Below, in pieces: positions 54,723 to 63,679 of a DNA stretch of 64,000 bases. This DNA comes from CAWAWP01 sp963841205 (GTDB lineage Bacteria; Chloroflexota; Ktedonobacteria; Ktedonobacterales; JADMIN01). The stretch lies in NCBI GenBank assembly GCA_963841205.1, contig CAWJCH010000016.1, forward strand, positions 42,788 through 106,787, given 5' to 3'. Position 1 is the first letter of the stretch. The number at the start of each line of letters is the position of its first letter. The translations under genes were made by a program, and so were the position numbers. The notes beneath the pieces were generated by a model that made no database searches, was not told the origin of the DNA, and worked only from the letters and a program-made list of their open reading frames with translations.

Positions 54723-55334
54723 CTAGCGCCGCGCAGCGAGCAACGCGGTGAAGCGCCGCCAGCTCGCCGTAACCTGCCGGCGCAGATCATCCAGCGAGCC
54801 GTCGTTGGCGATGACTTCGGTGGCGAGCAGCAGTTTGTCGTCAACCGGGGGCTGCGCCGCGAGCCTTGCGCGCGCCTCGTTTTCGGTCAGCCCGCGCAGC
54901 TCCGCCAGGCGGCGAAGCTGCGTCTCCGGCGGGCACGTGACGATCCAGAGACCGTCGCAGAGCGGCGCATACCCAGACTCTACCAGCTTCACCGCGTCAA
55001 AGACGCCGACGGAGCCTTCGGGTATGTCGCGGAGCCGGTTGAGCAACGCGGTCTTCACCGCAGGATGGACGATCTCTTCGAGTTGACGCAGCATCCGCGT
55101 GTCGCCGAAGACGAGCGCGCCCAATGCCCGCCGGTCGATCCCACCGCCAGCATCTAAAATGCTAGGTCCGAACACGCCGACGAGATCAGCCACCAGCGGC
55201 TGCCCCGGTAGATAGAGCTCATGGACTACCAAATCGGCGTCCACGTAGGAGTTGGCCCCAAGCTCGAGCAGCATTAGCCCGATCGTCGTCTTGCCGCTGG
55301 CGATGTTGCCCGTCAGGCCGAGAATATACGGCAT
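54723..55334 (-). CDS. coaE: Dephospho-CoA kinase
   Basis: Last step of coenzyme A synthesis, phosphorylating dephospho-CoA. 203 residues. P-loop ILGLTGNIASGKTTIGLML, then VDADLVVHELY, GALVFGDTRMLRQLEEIVHPAV and VFDAVKLVESGYAPLCDGLWIV, all characteristic; the lid region contains RRLAELRGLTENEARARLAAQ. The ATG at 55334 is correct because the P-loop should be at the N-terminus; the frame remains open upstream to 55610 inside the next gene. Lies between an ABC-F gene and pyk. Confidence 0.95.
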   Translation of the reverse strand: MPYILGLTGNIASGKTTIGLMLLELGANSYVDADLVVHELYLPGQPLVADLVGVFGPSILDAGGGIDRRALGALVFGDTRMLRQLEEIVHPAVKTALLNRLRDIPEGSVGVFDAVKLVESGYAPLCDGLWIVTCPPETQLRRLAELRGLTENEARARLAAQPPVDDKLLLATEVIANDGSLDDLRRQVTASWRRFTALLAARR

Positions 55335-55449
55335 GCGCGCCCCCTCACGTCGCTCGTCTGGCGTCGGCTCATTCGCCGTTCCCTCGATCATTCTACCCGA
55401 TGCCAGCATGCTGCGCAGCATCACGACGCGCCGACGCCGTTCGAGCGGG

Positions 55450-57369
55450 CTATGAGGCCATTCCTTGCCACTCGTCATAGAGCATTTCAAGCGCCGAGAG
55501 GGCTTCGGCGCGCTGCTCGGCAAGCTGCTGGATGCGCGAGACGTCGGCAGCGGCGCTGGCCTCTTCGAGGTCGCGCTCGATCCGCGCGGCGAGCTCCTCC
55601 TGCGCGGCAATCTCCGACTCCACCCGCTCGACCGTCCGCTGCGACACCGCGCCGCGGCGGACGGTCGTCACTGCGCCAGAAGGACGGGGCGACGTGGCGT
55701 GTTTCTCGGCGGCGACGGCCTCGGCGGTTGCGCGGGCGCCACGCGTGCGGAACGCCGTGTAGTTGCCGACGTGCATCGTCACCTCGCCGTCGGCGAGGAC
55801 CCAGAGCTTCGTCGCCAGCGCGTCCATGAAATAGCGATCGTGCGAGACGAAGAGGATCGTGCCGTCGTAGTCGACCAGGATCTCCTCCAGTACCTGGCGC
55901 GCGACCAAGTCGAGGTGGTTGGTCGGCTCGTCGAGGATGAGGAAGTTGGCGCCTTGCAGCGTGAGCTTCGCCAGCGCAACGCGGCTGCGCTCGCCGCCAC
56001 TCAGGGCACCAACCGGCTTGAAGACGTCCTCGCCACTGAAGAGGAAGCGTCCGAGGAAGCTGCGCGCGCCCTCCTCGCTCAGTTGGCTGGCACGACGCAC
56101 CTCATCAAGGACCGTCGCCCGTAGGTTGAGGTTCTCATGAGTCTGCGCGTAGTACCCGATCTGGACGTTGTGGCCGAGCATGGCGCGTCCTTCGAGCGGC
56201 TGGATTTGGCCCACTAGCGAACGCAGCAAAGTCGTTTTGCCCGCGCCGTTGGGGCCAAGCAGGCCGACTCGGTCGCCGCGCCGGATCTCGCCGTCCGCGA
56301 CGTGGACACGGAGCCCCGCGCTCTGCTGATGGTCGTCGCCGCCGCGCCCCGCCTCGTAGCCGATGACGAGCTTTTCGGTGGTGAGGACGACCTGTCCCGA
56401 TTGGATCGTAGCGCCGAGCTTGAATTTGAGCGCGGCGTCGGCGGGCGGGCGCTGGATGCGCGGTAGGCGGTCGAGTAGCGTCTGGCGCCCGCGCGCCTCA
56501 CGCGAGCGCTGCCCCGCCTTGTAGCGCCGGATGAAGTCTTCGGTGCGCGCGACGTACTCCTGCTGCTCCTCGTATTCCTTCCACCAGCGGGCGACACGAT
56601 CGCCGCGCAACTCGACGTATTTGGAATAGTTGCCGGGGTATTCGTGCGCCTGGGCGTAAGCGACCTCCAGCGTTTTCGTCGTCACGCGATCGAGGAAGTA
56701 GCGGTCGTGCGAGACGACGATCACGGCGCCTTTCCAGCCGTTCAGGTACTCTTCGAGCCACTCGAGTGCGGCGAGATCGAGGTGGTTCGTCGGCTCGTCG
56801 AGCAAGAGGACGTCGGGGTCCTGCAACAGCAGTTTGCCGAGGGCAGCGCGCGTCTGCTGGCCGCCGCTGAGGTGCGCCGCGGGCGCGGCCTGCTGCTCAC
56901 GGCTGAAGCCGAGGCCGTCGAGCACCTGGCGGACGCGCTGATCGATGGTGTAACCGCCTGCATGCTCGAAGCGGGCCTGCACCTCGGCGTAGTGATCGAG
57001 CAGCGCCGCGTAGGCGTCGGGGCTCGCCATCAGTTCGGTGTCACCCATGCGCGCCGCGAGCGTGGTGAGTTCATCTTCCCAGCCACGCACCTCGTCAAAC
57101 ACCGCCAGCATTTCGTCGTAGAGCGAGCGCGTGGGGTGGAAGTCGGCAATCTGGGGCAGGTAGCCGACGCGCGTGCTGGAGGCATAGGTGACAGAGCCCT
57201 CGTCGGGCTCTAGCTCGCGGACCAGCAGCTTGAGGAGGGTTGTTTTGCCTGCGCCGTTGGGGCCAACCAGACCAATGCGGTCGTCTGCTTCAACGCGAAA
57301 GGAAACGCCGGCGAAGATCAGGTCGGCGCCGTAGTATTTGGCGAGGTCGAAAATGTTGGCGAGTGACAT
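55450..57369 (-). CDS. ABC-F family ATP-binding protein
   Basis: 639 residues with two ABC cassettes and no membrane helices, as in the ABC-F class that acts on ribosomes (translation factors such as EttA/Uup, or antibiotic protection). Cassette 1: LVGPNGAGKTTLLKLL, HLSGGQQTRAALGKLL, LLLDEPTNHLDLAALEWLE. A linker rich in Arg/Glu (EYVARTEDFIRRYKAGQRSREARGR; shown in part). Cassette 2: LLGPNGAGKTTLLRSLVG, ALSGGERSRVALAKLTL, LILDEPTNHLDLVARQVLEE. A C-terminal coiled coil (AAQEELAARIERDLEEASAAA) resembles the Uup DNA/RNA-binding arm. Probable housekeeping Uup-like member. Confidence 0.93.
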   Translation of the reverse strand: MSLANIFDLAKYYGADLIFAGVSFRVEADDRIGLVGPNGAGKTTLLKLLVRELEPDEGSVTYASSTRVGYLPQIADFHPTRSLYDEMLAVFDEVRGWEDELTTLAARMGDTELMASPDAYAALLDHYAEVQARFEHAGGYTIDQRVRQVLDGLGFSREQQAAPAAHLSGGQQTRAALGKLLLQDPDVLLLDEPTNHLDLAALEWLEEYLNGWKGAVIVVSHDRYFLDRVTTKTLEVAYAQAHEYPGNYSKYVELRGDRVARWWKEYEEQQEYVARTEDFIRRYKAGQRSREARGRQTLLDRLPRIQRPPADAALKFKLGATIQSGQVVLTTEKLVIGYEAGRGGDDHQQSAGLRVHVADGEIRRGDRVGLLGPNGAGKTTLLRSLVGQIQPLEGRAMLGHNVQIGYYAQTHENLNLRATVLDEVRRASQLSEEGARSFLGRFLFSGEDVFKPVGALSGGERSRVALAKLTLQGANFLILDEPTNHLDLVARQVLEEILVDYDGTILFVSHDRYFMDALATKLWVLADGEVTMHVGNYTAFRTRGARATAEAVAAEKHATSPRPSGAVTTVRRGAVSQRTVERVESEIAAQEELAARIERDLEEASAAADVSRIQQLAEQRAEALSALEMLYDEWQGMAS

Positions 57370-57432
57370 AGCGTGAGTAGTGTATGCGATACCGGGGCGC
57401 GACGCAAGACAGATTTCCCCTCGTCATCTCGT

Positions 57433-57461
57433 TTGACCGCCACGCTGCGTTCTGCTATCAT
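57433..57461 (+). promoter_or_regulatory. Strong promoter of the 57535 gene
   Basis: TTGACC (57433-57438) and TATCAT (57456-57461) with 17 bases between. It lies 74 bases before the ATG at 57535, in the divergent region with the ABC-F gene. Confidence 0.7.
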
Positions 57462-57534
57462 GGACTTGTCGTGCAGGTGCAGGAACCCGCAATTTATCAG
57501 CGATACCGAGCGGTGAGAAGAGGAAATCGGTCCG

Positions 57535-58017
57535 ATGAACTTCAACTTGATCCAATGGCTCTTCACCGATCCCTGCACGGCTGGCGGCGGTCCCGCGAGC
57601 GGCAACGCCGACTGCCCGAACCCCGAACAGTTCCATTTCTACGTGCTGTGGCTGGCGGTGAGCATCGGCCTTCTGGTGGTCTGGGGCTACTACCAAATTG
57701 AGGGGCGCCGCCGCCTCGTCGGCGGTCATGCACTCAATAAGCGTATCTTCGATACTATGTTGAATAATTTCGCGGTAATCGGCTTGGTCGGTCTCTTCGT
57801 CATCTTCTTCCGCTGGGCGGCTGACAGCTCGCTCTTCGCCTGGCGCTTCTGGCGCTATGCCTGGCTGGTGTGGCTCGCCGCGATAACCATCCGCTGGGGG
57901 ATATACTTCATCTTCCGCTATCGGGATGATCTCGATGGCTACCGGCACTACCGGACGCATCAGAAGTATGTGCCGCAGCCGAAGGCCAAACGTACGGCCC
58001 GCGCGGGCGCACGTTAG
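57535..58017 (+). CDS. Conserved-looking membrane protein of unknown function
   Basis: 160 residues. N-terminal NFNLIQWLFTDPCTAGG with two cysteines (PC and DCPNPEQF) that may be outside, then helix 1 (FYVLWLAVSIGLLVVWGYY), a basic loop RRRLVGGHALNKRIF, helix 2 (NFAVIGLVGLFVIFF), helix 3 (YAWLVWLAAITIRWGIYFIF) and a basic tail rich in Lys/Arg/His. It has its own promoter and a classic rho-independent terminator, so it is a genuine monocistronic gene. No domain recognised; Trp-rich helices and a basic tail suggest a lipid or nucleic-acid contact, which is only a guess. Confidence 0.75.
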   Translation: MNFNLIQWLFTDPCTAGGGPASGNADCPNPEQFHFYVLWLAVSIGLLVVWGYYQIEGRRRLVGGHALNKRIFDTMLNNFAVIGLVGLFVIFFRWAADSSLFAWRFWRYAWLVWLAAITIRWGIYFIFRYRDDLDGYRHYRTHQKYVPQPKAKRTARAGAR

Positions 58018-58039
58018 CCCACCCTTTCCGCTCGCTGCA

Positions 58040-58075
58040 CGTGCCGCGCCTCCATGCTTAGGGCGGCACGTTTTT
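58040..58075 (+). terminator. Rho-independent terminator
   Basis: CGTGCCGC (58040-58047) pairs with GCGGCACG (58063-58070), followed by TTTTT (58071-58075). Ends the 57535 gene; the converging phosphatase gene ends 18 bases further on. Confidence 0.88.
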
Positions 58076-58092
58076 CGCGCCCAATTTCCCGG

Positions 58093-58959
58093 TTACCTTG
58101 CGAAATACGCCCGTTGCGCGCTGACCGTGCAGACCTCCATCTCGGGATAGCGCAGGGCGGTGAGCGCTCCACCGTAGACACAGCCGGTGTCGAGGTCGAG
58201 CGTCCTGTTAACCCAACGCGGGCTGCTGACGACGTTGTGCCCGTAGACGATGTACGGGGCGGACTCTGGTGACGAGACGCGCCCGGCGCGGGCCGCGCCC
58301 CAATCGCGGCGCACGGGCTTACCCTGCCCATTGACGCCGTCAACCTCGCCATACAGGCAGAACGAGGCCACCGAGCGATCCCACCGGCCAATCATGCTGT
58401 CAAGGATGGCGCCGTGGGTGACGACGAGCTTGCCGGCGTCGAGCAGCAGGTAGCCGGGGAGCCGGCTGAAGAAGCTGGTGAGCTGGGCGTGCAGTGCGTC
58501 GCGCTCGGCATCCGGCAGTGAAACGAGTTCGTTGACGGTGAGGGCGAGTCCATACGCCATCCGAACGTGGTCGCCGCGAAGCCAGCGCAGGAACTTCAGA
58601 TCGTGATTGCCCAAGACAGCAAACGCCACGCCCATCTGTTGCATCGCGCGGATGATACCGAGCACCGGCAGACTCGCCGGTCCACGATCGACGAGATCGC
58701 CGACGAAAACGACGCGACGGCCCTCGGGGTGGGCGTAGCCGCCGCCTCGTGGGGCGTAGCCGAGACGTCCGAGCAGACTACGCAGCTCATCGATGCAGCC
58801 GTGGATGTCGCCGATGACGTCGAACGGTGGGTGAATGTCGGCTGGCAATATGCCCAACTCGCGGAGTGTAGGCTCGTCTAACAGCTCGGTGGGTTCATAC
58901 GTCGCTGCTTCCGTGCGCGGGGGCGTTTTCTTCCTGTCCTTCATGCGAGTCCCGATCAC
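58093..58959 (-). CDS. Metallophosphoesterase (ApaH/PrpE or PNKP-like)
   Basis: 288 residues with all calcineurin-like motifs in order: FDVIGDIHGCIDELRSLL, VVFVGDLVDRGPASLPVL, AVLGNHDLKFLRWLRG, LVVTHGAILDSMIG and YIVYGHNVVSS. The type resembles bis(5'-nucleosyl)-tetraphosphatase PrpE and the phosphatase half of bacterial polynucleotide kinase-phosphatase, so Ap4A or phosphoprotein hydrolysis are candidates. The N-terminus has a charged, possibly disordered lead (MKDRKKTPPRTEAATYEP). First of a minus-strand run, with the DUF167 and YggT genes upstream. Confidence 0.88.
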   Translation of the reverse strand: MIGTRMKDRKKTPPRTEAATYEPTELLDEPTLRELGILPADIHPPFDVIGDIHGCIDELRSLLGRLGYAPRGGGYAHPEGRRVVFVGDLVDRGPASLPVLGIIRAMQQMGVAFAVLGNHDLKFLRWLRGDHVRMAYGLALTVNELVSLPDAERDALHAQLTSFFSRLPGYLLLDAGKLVVTHGAILDSMIGRWDRSVASFCLYGEVDGVNGQGKPVRRDWGAARAGRVSSPESAPYIVYGHNVVSSPRWVNRTLDLDTGCVYGGALTALRYPEMEVCTVSAQRAYFAR

Positions 58960-59083
58960 ACTCCGTTCCCGCGCGGCGCGCCGCGAGTGGCCTGCTCTCG
59001 CGCGAGCGTGGCGTCGACGCCAGCCTATTGTACACTTCGCGCGCGGCGAATTGTCAATTCGGCGCGTTGCTCGTTCTGTGCGC

Positions 59084-59389
59084 TCAGAGGCTCAAGCGCT
59101 GCCAAAGCTCGTCGGAGGTGAGGCCGCCCACCGTGACGACCTTCTTGCGTGCCGCGGCGCCGCGGACCACGGCCACCGCCTGCAAAGGCACCTTAAGCCG
59201 GCGAGCGAGCAAGGCAACCAATGCATCATTCGCGGCGCCGGAGACCGGTGATGCCGTCACGCGCACGCGCAGGCCGTCACCCTCGCGAGCAATCTCATCG
59301 CGGCTCGACCGCGGGAGCACCCGTACCGAGAGCCGGAGCGGCCGCTCCGGCTCTCGTGAGGACGCCGGTCGCATCGAGTATGCCCTCAC
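59084..59389 (-). CDS. DUF167/YggU family protein
   Basis: 101 residues with the DUF167 fold: LRLSVRVLPRSSRDEIAREGDGLRVRVTA (shown in part), SPVSGAANDALVALLARRLKVP and GAAARKKVVTVGG. Family function is unknown; it is found widely next to yggT, as here, where its start follows the yggT stop by one base, implying coupled translation. The start may be slightly internal (MRPASSREPER). Confidence 0.85.
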   Translation of the reverse strand: MRAYSMRPASSREPERPLRLSVRVLPRSSRDEIAREGDGLRVRVTASPVSGAANDALVALLARRLKVPLQAVAVVRGAAARKKVVTVGGLTSDELWQRLSL

Positions 59390-59390
59390 C

Positions 59391-59687
59391 TCACCAATAC
59401 GGCGGCAACGAGTACAGGATGTAACCGTCGATGACCGAGAGCGCCCACCACATGAAGATGAACGAGACCGTAAAGCCGATATCGAACGCGCCCGCGCTCA
59501 TGCGCGGCAGGCGCCGCGCGATCGGGTTGACGATGGGATCGACGACATTGCCGAAGAAACGCACGATGGGATTGGCGGCAGGTAGCTGTACCCAGGAGAG
59601 GATGACGCGAACGAACATGAAGATGATCAGAATGTGAAAGAAGAGGTCGATGCTCGTGCTGAGCGGCTTGTCAAACGTCAAGACCAT
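59391..59687 (-). CDS. YggT family membrane protein
   Basis: 98 residues, two-segment YggT protein: IDLFFHILIIFMFVRVILSW, NPIVRFFGNVVDPIVNPIARRLP, then FDIGFTVSFIFMWWALSVIDG. The family is implicated in osmotic adaptation and cell division-associated processes, without a settled function. Forms an operon with the DUF167 gene. Confidence 0.9.
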   Translation of the reverse strand: MVLTFDKPLSTSIDLFFHILIIFMFVRVILSWVQLPAANPIVRFFGNVVDPIVNPIARRLPRMSAGAFDIGFTVSFIFMWWALSVIDGYILYSLPPYW

Positions 59688-59777
59688 TTGGGGCCTTCTT
59701 TCTCACGACTGCTCGCGAGCGTACTTGCTCCACATTGTAACGCGACGGTCGCGCAACCGTGTAGGCGATTCGCTTCT

Positions 59778-60215
59778 TCACCTCATTCTGGTCGTCAGCA
59801 CCTCCACGGAGGGGCGGCCAAGAATGCGCCTCTGCACGACATCCACTATGTGAAGATCGTCTACCTCCGCCAAGGTGGTGACGTGGCGCTGGAGCAACTG
59901 GCCGAGCGGTCGCGCGAGGGCTAACCCGGCGAGCGAGCTGGCAAGTGCCGTGGCGAGGCGCGTCCTGGCGCGGAGGGCCGTCAGGCTAAAGAGGGAGCCG
60001 GCCATCATCACGGAGGCTCCCACGGCCAGGTTAGTCCCGCAATTGGGATGGATCGCCAGATCAACTTCACCACGTCGCAGTCGCAGCATGGCCTGTTCGC
60101 TGGCGGCGCGAACGGCGAGTGGGTCGAGATCCGCGAAGATGGTGAAACCACGAGCGTTAGCGCGGGCGCTGACGGAGAAACGCCGCACCGAGCCAGCCAA
60201 TTGCCCTTGTGGCAA
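59778..60215 (-). CDS. DUF6391-like protein, 5' end missing
   Basis: 145 residues at most, no ATG; the only initiator is a TTG at 60215 with no ribosome site, and the frame closes at a stop shortly upstream. The central VDLAIHPNCGTNLAVGAS is the DUF6391 hallmark, followed by a hydrophobic segment (LRARTRLATALASSLAGLAL). Family members normally have about 50 more residues at the N-terminus, including a conserved His-rich HALEHATI-like motif, which is absent here. So the gene looks cut near 60216, the same place where sequence of a different character starts. Confidence 0.6.
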   Translation of the reverse strand: MPQGQLAGSVRRFSVSARANARGFTIFADLDPLAVRAASEQAMLRLRRGEVDLAIHPNCGTNLAVGASVMMAGSLFSLTALRARTRLATALASSLAGLALARPLGQLLQRHVTTLAEVDDLHIVDVVQRRILGRPSVEVLTTRMR

Positions 60216-60447
60216 TCCGCCAACTGCACGATGATCCTAGCCCCCAGACTCCAGGGAAGGGCGTCGGGTTCGCGGTATCCCTAGCGTGTGAGCTTCCATC
60301 GGTCGGCGGCAAATGAAGCTGCGAGTGCAGCCGAGATTTAACGACGGCCGGCTATCGGCAAGGACGCCGAGGTGAAGCAATCATGAGCCGCATTCTCGTT
60401 TTCAGTGCTCCCTGGCAGCGACCTATTGCGATCCGAGGAGGGAGCAC
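60216..60447. other. Probable junction between two genomes
   Basis: Left of this point genes are GC-rich and intact; right of it they are AT-richer, Planctomycetes-like and frameshifted. The truncated DUF6391 gene ends its coding sense about 60,215-60,235. No target duplication or IS end is visible at the boundary. Confidence 0.5.
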
Positions 60448-60934
60448 ATGAATTTGGCATATCTTGCCGCGGCGATGATTTCCGTCGCGGCCCCTAGCGA
60501 ATCTCTGCCCCCGTTGATGCGGCCCGTGGCAACGACAGCGTACTTTTAGATTTCCGCACAAGCTGGTGCGGTCCATGCCGGCAAATGGATTCGACCGTAA
60601 GCGGACTGCTAGCGGAAGGCTACCCCGTGCGGCGTGTCAATGTGGACCAGGAGCGCAATCTGGCAAACCGCTACGGCGTCCAAGGAATTCCCTGCTTCGT
60701 CATGGTCGTGAATGGTCGCGAAGTAGATCGCACCGTCGGAGTCACCGATAGCGGCCGACTGGAAGCCATGTTCACCCGCAATGGTGTGAGTCCCGAGGTC
60801 AACGCCGCTCCGCGCAATCGCCGGGAAGCCTTGCCTCAGCGACGGGTGCCGTTCCGTTCCCGACGACCGATCGGGGTGAATTACTTGGCGGGGCGCGAGC
60901 ACATCCGAGTCGCTTTCAAACTGATCCCGTCGTC
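60448..60934 (+). pseudogene. Thioredoxin-domain protein, frameshifted
   Basis: An ATG with a very good GAGGAGGG site opens a short signal-like stretch (MNLAYLAAAMISVAAPSES). The thioredoxin core is in another frame: LLDFRTSWCGPCRQMDSTVS with the WCGPC active site, VRRVNVDQERNLANRYGVQGIPCFVMVVNGREVDRTVG and the cis-proline in GIPCF. At least one shift (around 60500-60520) joins the leader to the core, and a second is needed to continue into the trypsin-like gene. Thioredoxin fused to a trypsin-like peptidase is a layout I associate with Planctomycetes. Broken as written. Confidence 0.65.
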
Positions 60935-61657
60935 ATGGATGAAAATCCAGCAGTTGCGCCTAGGTATGACCATTCGCAATATGATGAACTGCTTCGTGCC
61001 AGCGTGCGGCTAAGGATTGAAGACGAAAACGGCTTCTCGCGCGGATCGGGAACGATCATCGATTCCCGCGATGGCGAGGCATTGATCATCACCTGCGGCC
61101 ACATGTTCCGCGACGCGGCGAAGGACGGACGGATTTGGGTCGACCTGTTTGGCCCGGCCGCGCCGCAAGGGGTCGCCGGGCACTTGATCGATTACGATAT
61201 GAAATCAGAAGTTGGGCTGATCCGCATTGCCACGACGTATTCGGTGAAAGCGGCACACCTAGCGTCAGTGGGTTACGCATCCCGAACGGGCGATCAAGTT
61301 GTTAGCATCGGCTGCGATGGAGGCGCGGATGCGACGGTTAAAGAAACTCACGTGACGTCGATCAACCGTTATGTGGGTGCACCTAATTTGCAAGTGGCGT
61401 TTCAACCGGCGCAAGGCCGTAGTGGCGGCGGATTATTTACACCGGACGGCCAGGTAGTTGGCGTATGCTACGCAGCCGATCCGGAAGGAAACGAAGGCTT
61501 GTTTGCTTCGCTACCAGCATTGCGTGAAGAACTCGACCACGTTGGCCTGTCGTTCGTCTACCGAGATGGGCAAGCACCGGCATCGGCCGACCGGATGCAA
61601 CAGACGGTCGCCGACATCGAGAACCGGCCAGTGGTCCAGGTCGATGGCCAATCGTGA
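60935..61657 (+). CDS. Trypsin-like serine peptidase (possibly C-terminal half of a fusion)
   Basis: 240 residues with a trypsin-like fold: LIITCGHMFRDAA (catalytic His), SEVGLIRIATTY at the Asp position, where Glu seems to replace Asp, and QGRSGGGLFTPDGQVVGVCYA (catalytic Ser in a GRSGG context). The open frame extends upstream of the ATG at 60935 with TDRGELLGGARAHPSRF, so the true start may be in the thioredoxin part in another frame. Local composition is AT-richer than the rest of the window. No signal peptide within this frame. Confidence 0.7.
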   Translation: MDENPAVAPRYDHSQYDELLRASVRLRIEDENGFSRGSGTIIDSRDGEALIITCGHMFRDAAKDGRIWVDLFGPAAPQGVAGHLIDYDMKSEVGLIRIATTYSVKAAHLASVGYASRTGDQVVSIGCDGGADATVKETHVTSINRYVGAPNLQVAFQPAQGRSGGGLFTPDGQVVGVCYAADPEGNEGLFASLPALREELDHVGLSFVYRDGQAPASADRMQQTVADIENRPVVQVDGQS

Positions 61658-61985
61658 ATGTTCAAAACCGAGACACATCACGCGTTAGTTCAGGCATAAC
61701 AGGAACGATGATCGATCGCCAATTGCAACCTGCTTGGTCGACAACCGCGTGTCGGATCATAAACCGCAGGCGATGTCGGCGGACGAAGCGGCCGCGGTGC
61801 CGGCGCTGCGTGATGAAGCCGACGAAGGGTCGGAAGTGGTTTGCATCGTCCGGCCCCGCGGAAATCCGCAAGGAGAAAGCGAGATTATCGTGCTGAATCA
61901 CGTTTCGCCGGGCTTTCTAAAGGTATTGACCGCCGAGCAGCAACAAATCGCTCAGCGACAACCGGCAACGTCCATGCAGCGGTAA
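61654..61985 (+). pseudogene. Hypothetical protein in two frames
   Basis: Begins with a GTG overlapping the peptidase stop (NVQNRDTSRVSSGITGTMI) and, after a shift near 61730, continues as VSDHKPQAMSADEAAAVPAL then EVVCIVRPRGNPQGESEIIVLNHVSPGF. The second part looks like a real small protein with an ordered beta content. No family recognised; together with neighbours it suggests a damaged sequence. Confidence 0.35.
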
Positions 61986-62046
61986 AAGGGCCGCAGCGTT
62001 GGCAAGCAGAAAGCGCTATCGATTGCGTCGCCAATGCCTTCCTGGC

Positions 62047-63679
62047 TTACGGCGGCAACAGAATGCCGGCGATCGACGCATTTAACAGCGTCGCGGTGAA
62101 ACCCACGAACAACGCCCGCATTCCGAGTCGGGCCAAATCGTGCCGGCGATTGGGTGCAATCGCGCCGATGCCGCCCAACTGAATGCCGACCGAGGAAAAG
62201 TTCGCGAAACCGGTCAGGGCAAACGCGGTAAGAAGAACGATCGCTCGCTGATCAGGCCTGGCGTGACGACGCCGTGTGGCGTCGGGTTTGGGAAGCATTT
62301 GCCGCATTTGCAAATAGGCGAAGTGCTCGTTGATCGACAGTTTCGAACCGAGCAAGCTGCCGACTTTGGCGACATCGTCTGCGCCACTCCCATCAGGAAC
62401 GCCACCGGCGAAAATATCCAGCCGAAGACTTTGCCCAGCGAAAGACCGTTCAACCAATCGGGATTTGTCGGCCGCTCAGAATTCCAGTTAACCAGCAGCG
62501 GCCCAATGCCGCCGAGAATTGCGTCAAACATTGCCACAAAGGCAATAAACACAATCAGCATTGCGCCCACATTCAGGGCGAGTTGCAGGCCGTCGGTCGT
62601 GCCGGTGGCGGCGGCGTCGATCGCATTCACGTACGGCGATTTTTCCCGCTTGGTTTGGACCGTTCCACCTGTTTCCGGTTTGCTGACTTCCGGCAGGAAG
62701 AGCTTCGGATAAGTACAGACTGCACGGGCAGGCCATGACGCACGTCGTTAGCACCGCCACCGGATTGGCGCCATAGCTGATGTACACCACCATCATGCCG
62801 CCGGAAATATGGGCCATGCCGCTGGCCATCAATACAAATAATTCGGAGTTGGTCATCCGCGGCACATACGGCTTCACAATCAGCGGCGCCTCGGTCTGCC
62901 CCATGAACACGTTGGCCGCGACGGAAAGCGTTTCCGCGCCGCTGGTGCGCATCAGGTGAACCATTACCAGGGCCAACATTCGCACACACCACTGCAACAC
63001 GCCGAAGTGATAAAGCACGGTAAAAAATGCGGAAACGAACAAAATTGGCGGCAACGCCTTAAAAGCAAAACAAAAAATAAAATCATTGCCGAAAACTTTT
63101 GCCATGTCTCCTGGTTGGCGAGGTTGCCGAACACAAACTCGGCCCCTTTGTCGGAAAAATCGATGAACGAACGCACGTAGCCACCCAGATCGTCGAATGC
63201 TTCATGCACACCTTTGATGAACAAAATCCAGTACCCGATGCCGATTGCAATTAGCCCGCCCACTAAGCCGGGCCAGCGCAATTTCCGCCGCGCACCACCG
63301 GCAGAACATGAATGATGAATGCCGCCAGTACGATTCCGGCGAAACAGATAATCGCTGTGATTTCGTATGTCCGGCCCTTGCCGAGTACTAATAACGCCAG
63401 CACGATTTGCAGCGCCATCCCCCAGACAATCGTGTGCCAGTTCACCGCACGCAAATTCGCCGAGAACACAGCGACTAGGCCGAAAAAAAAGATCACTCCC
63501 GCCACGGCCTGACCACGTACTCCGATCGCTTCCTGCATTCCATAGGCCGCAAACCCGACCGCGGCGATTACCGCGGCGATACCCAATCGCCAACTGAGCG
63601 GCGTCGGCTTGTAAACCGCAGCCGGCGGCGGGGCATCGTGCGGATCGACCGGGGTTTCCAACGATTGCGGCGGGTGCAT
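62047..63679 (-). pseudogene. Concentrative nucleoside transporter (CNT/NupC family), multiply frameshifted
   Basis: Sodium- or proton-coupled nucleoside importer. Pieces in order: start MHPPQSLETPVDPHDAPPPA at 63679, helices WRLGIAAVIAAVGFAAYGM and VNWHTIVWGMALQIVLALLV; then in other frames GYWILFIKGVHEAFDDLGGYV; FGVLQWCVRMLALVMVHLMR; the family signature VFMGQTEAPLIVKPYVPRMT; ASGMAHISGGMMVVYISYGA; and GFANFSSVGIQLGGIGAIAP at the C-terminus. At least four frame changes occur in 1.6 kb, mostly at short homopolymers. All core motifs of the family survive, so errors in the sequence rather than long decay are likely. Confidence 0.75.
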
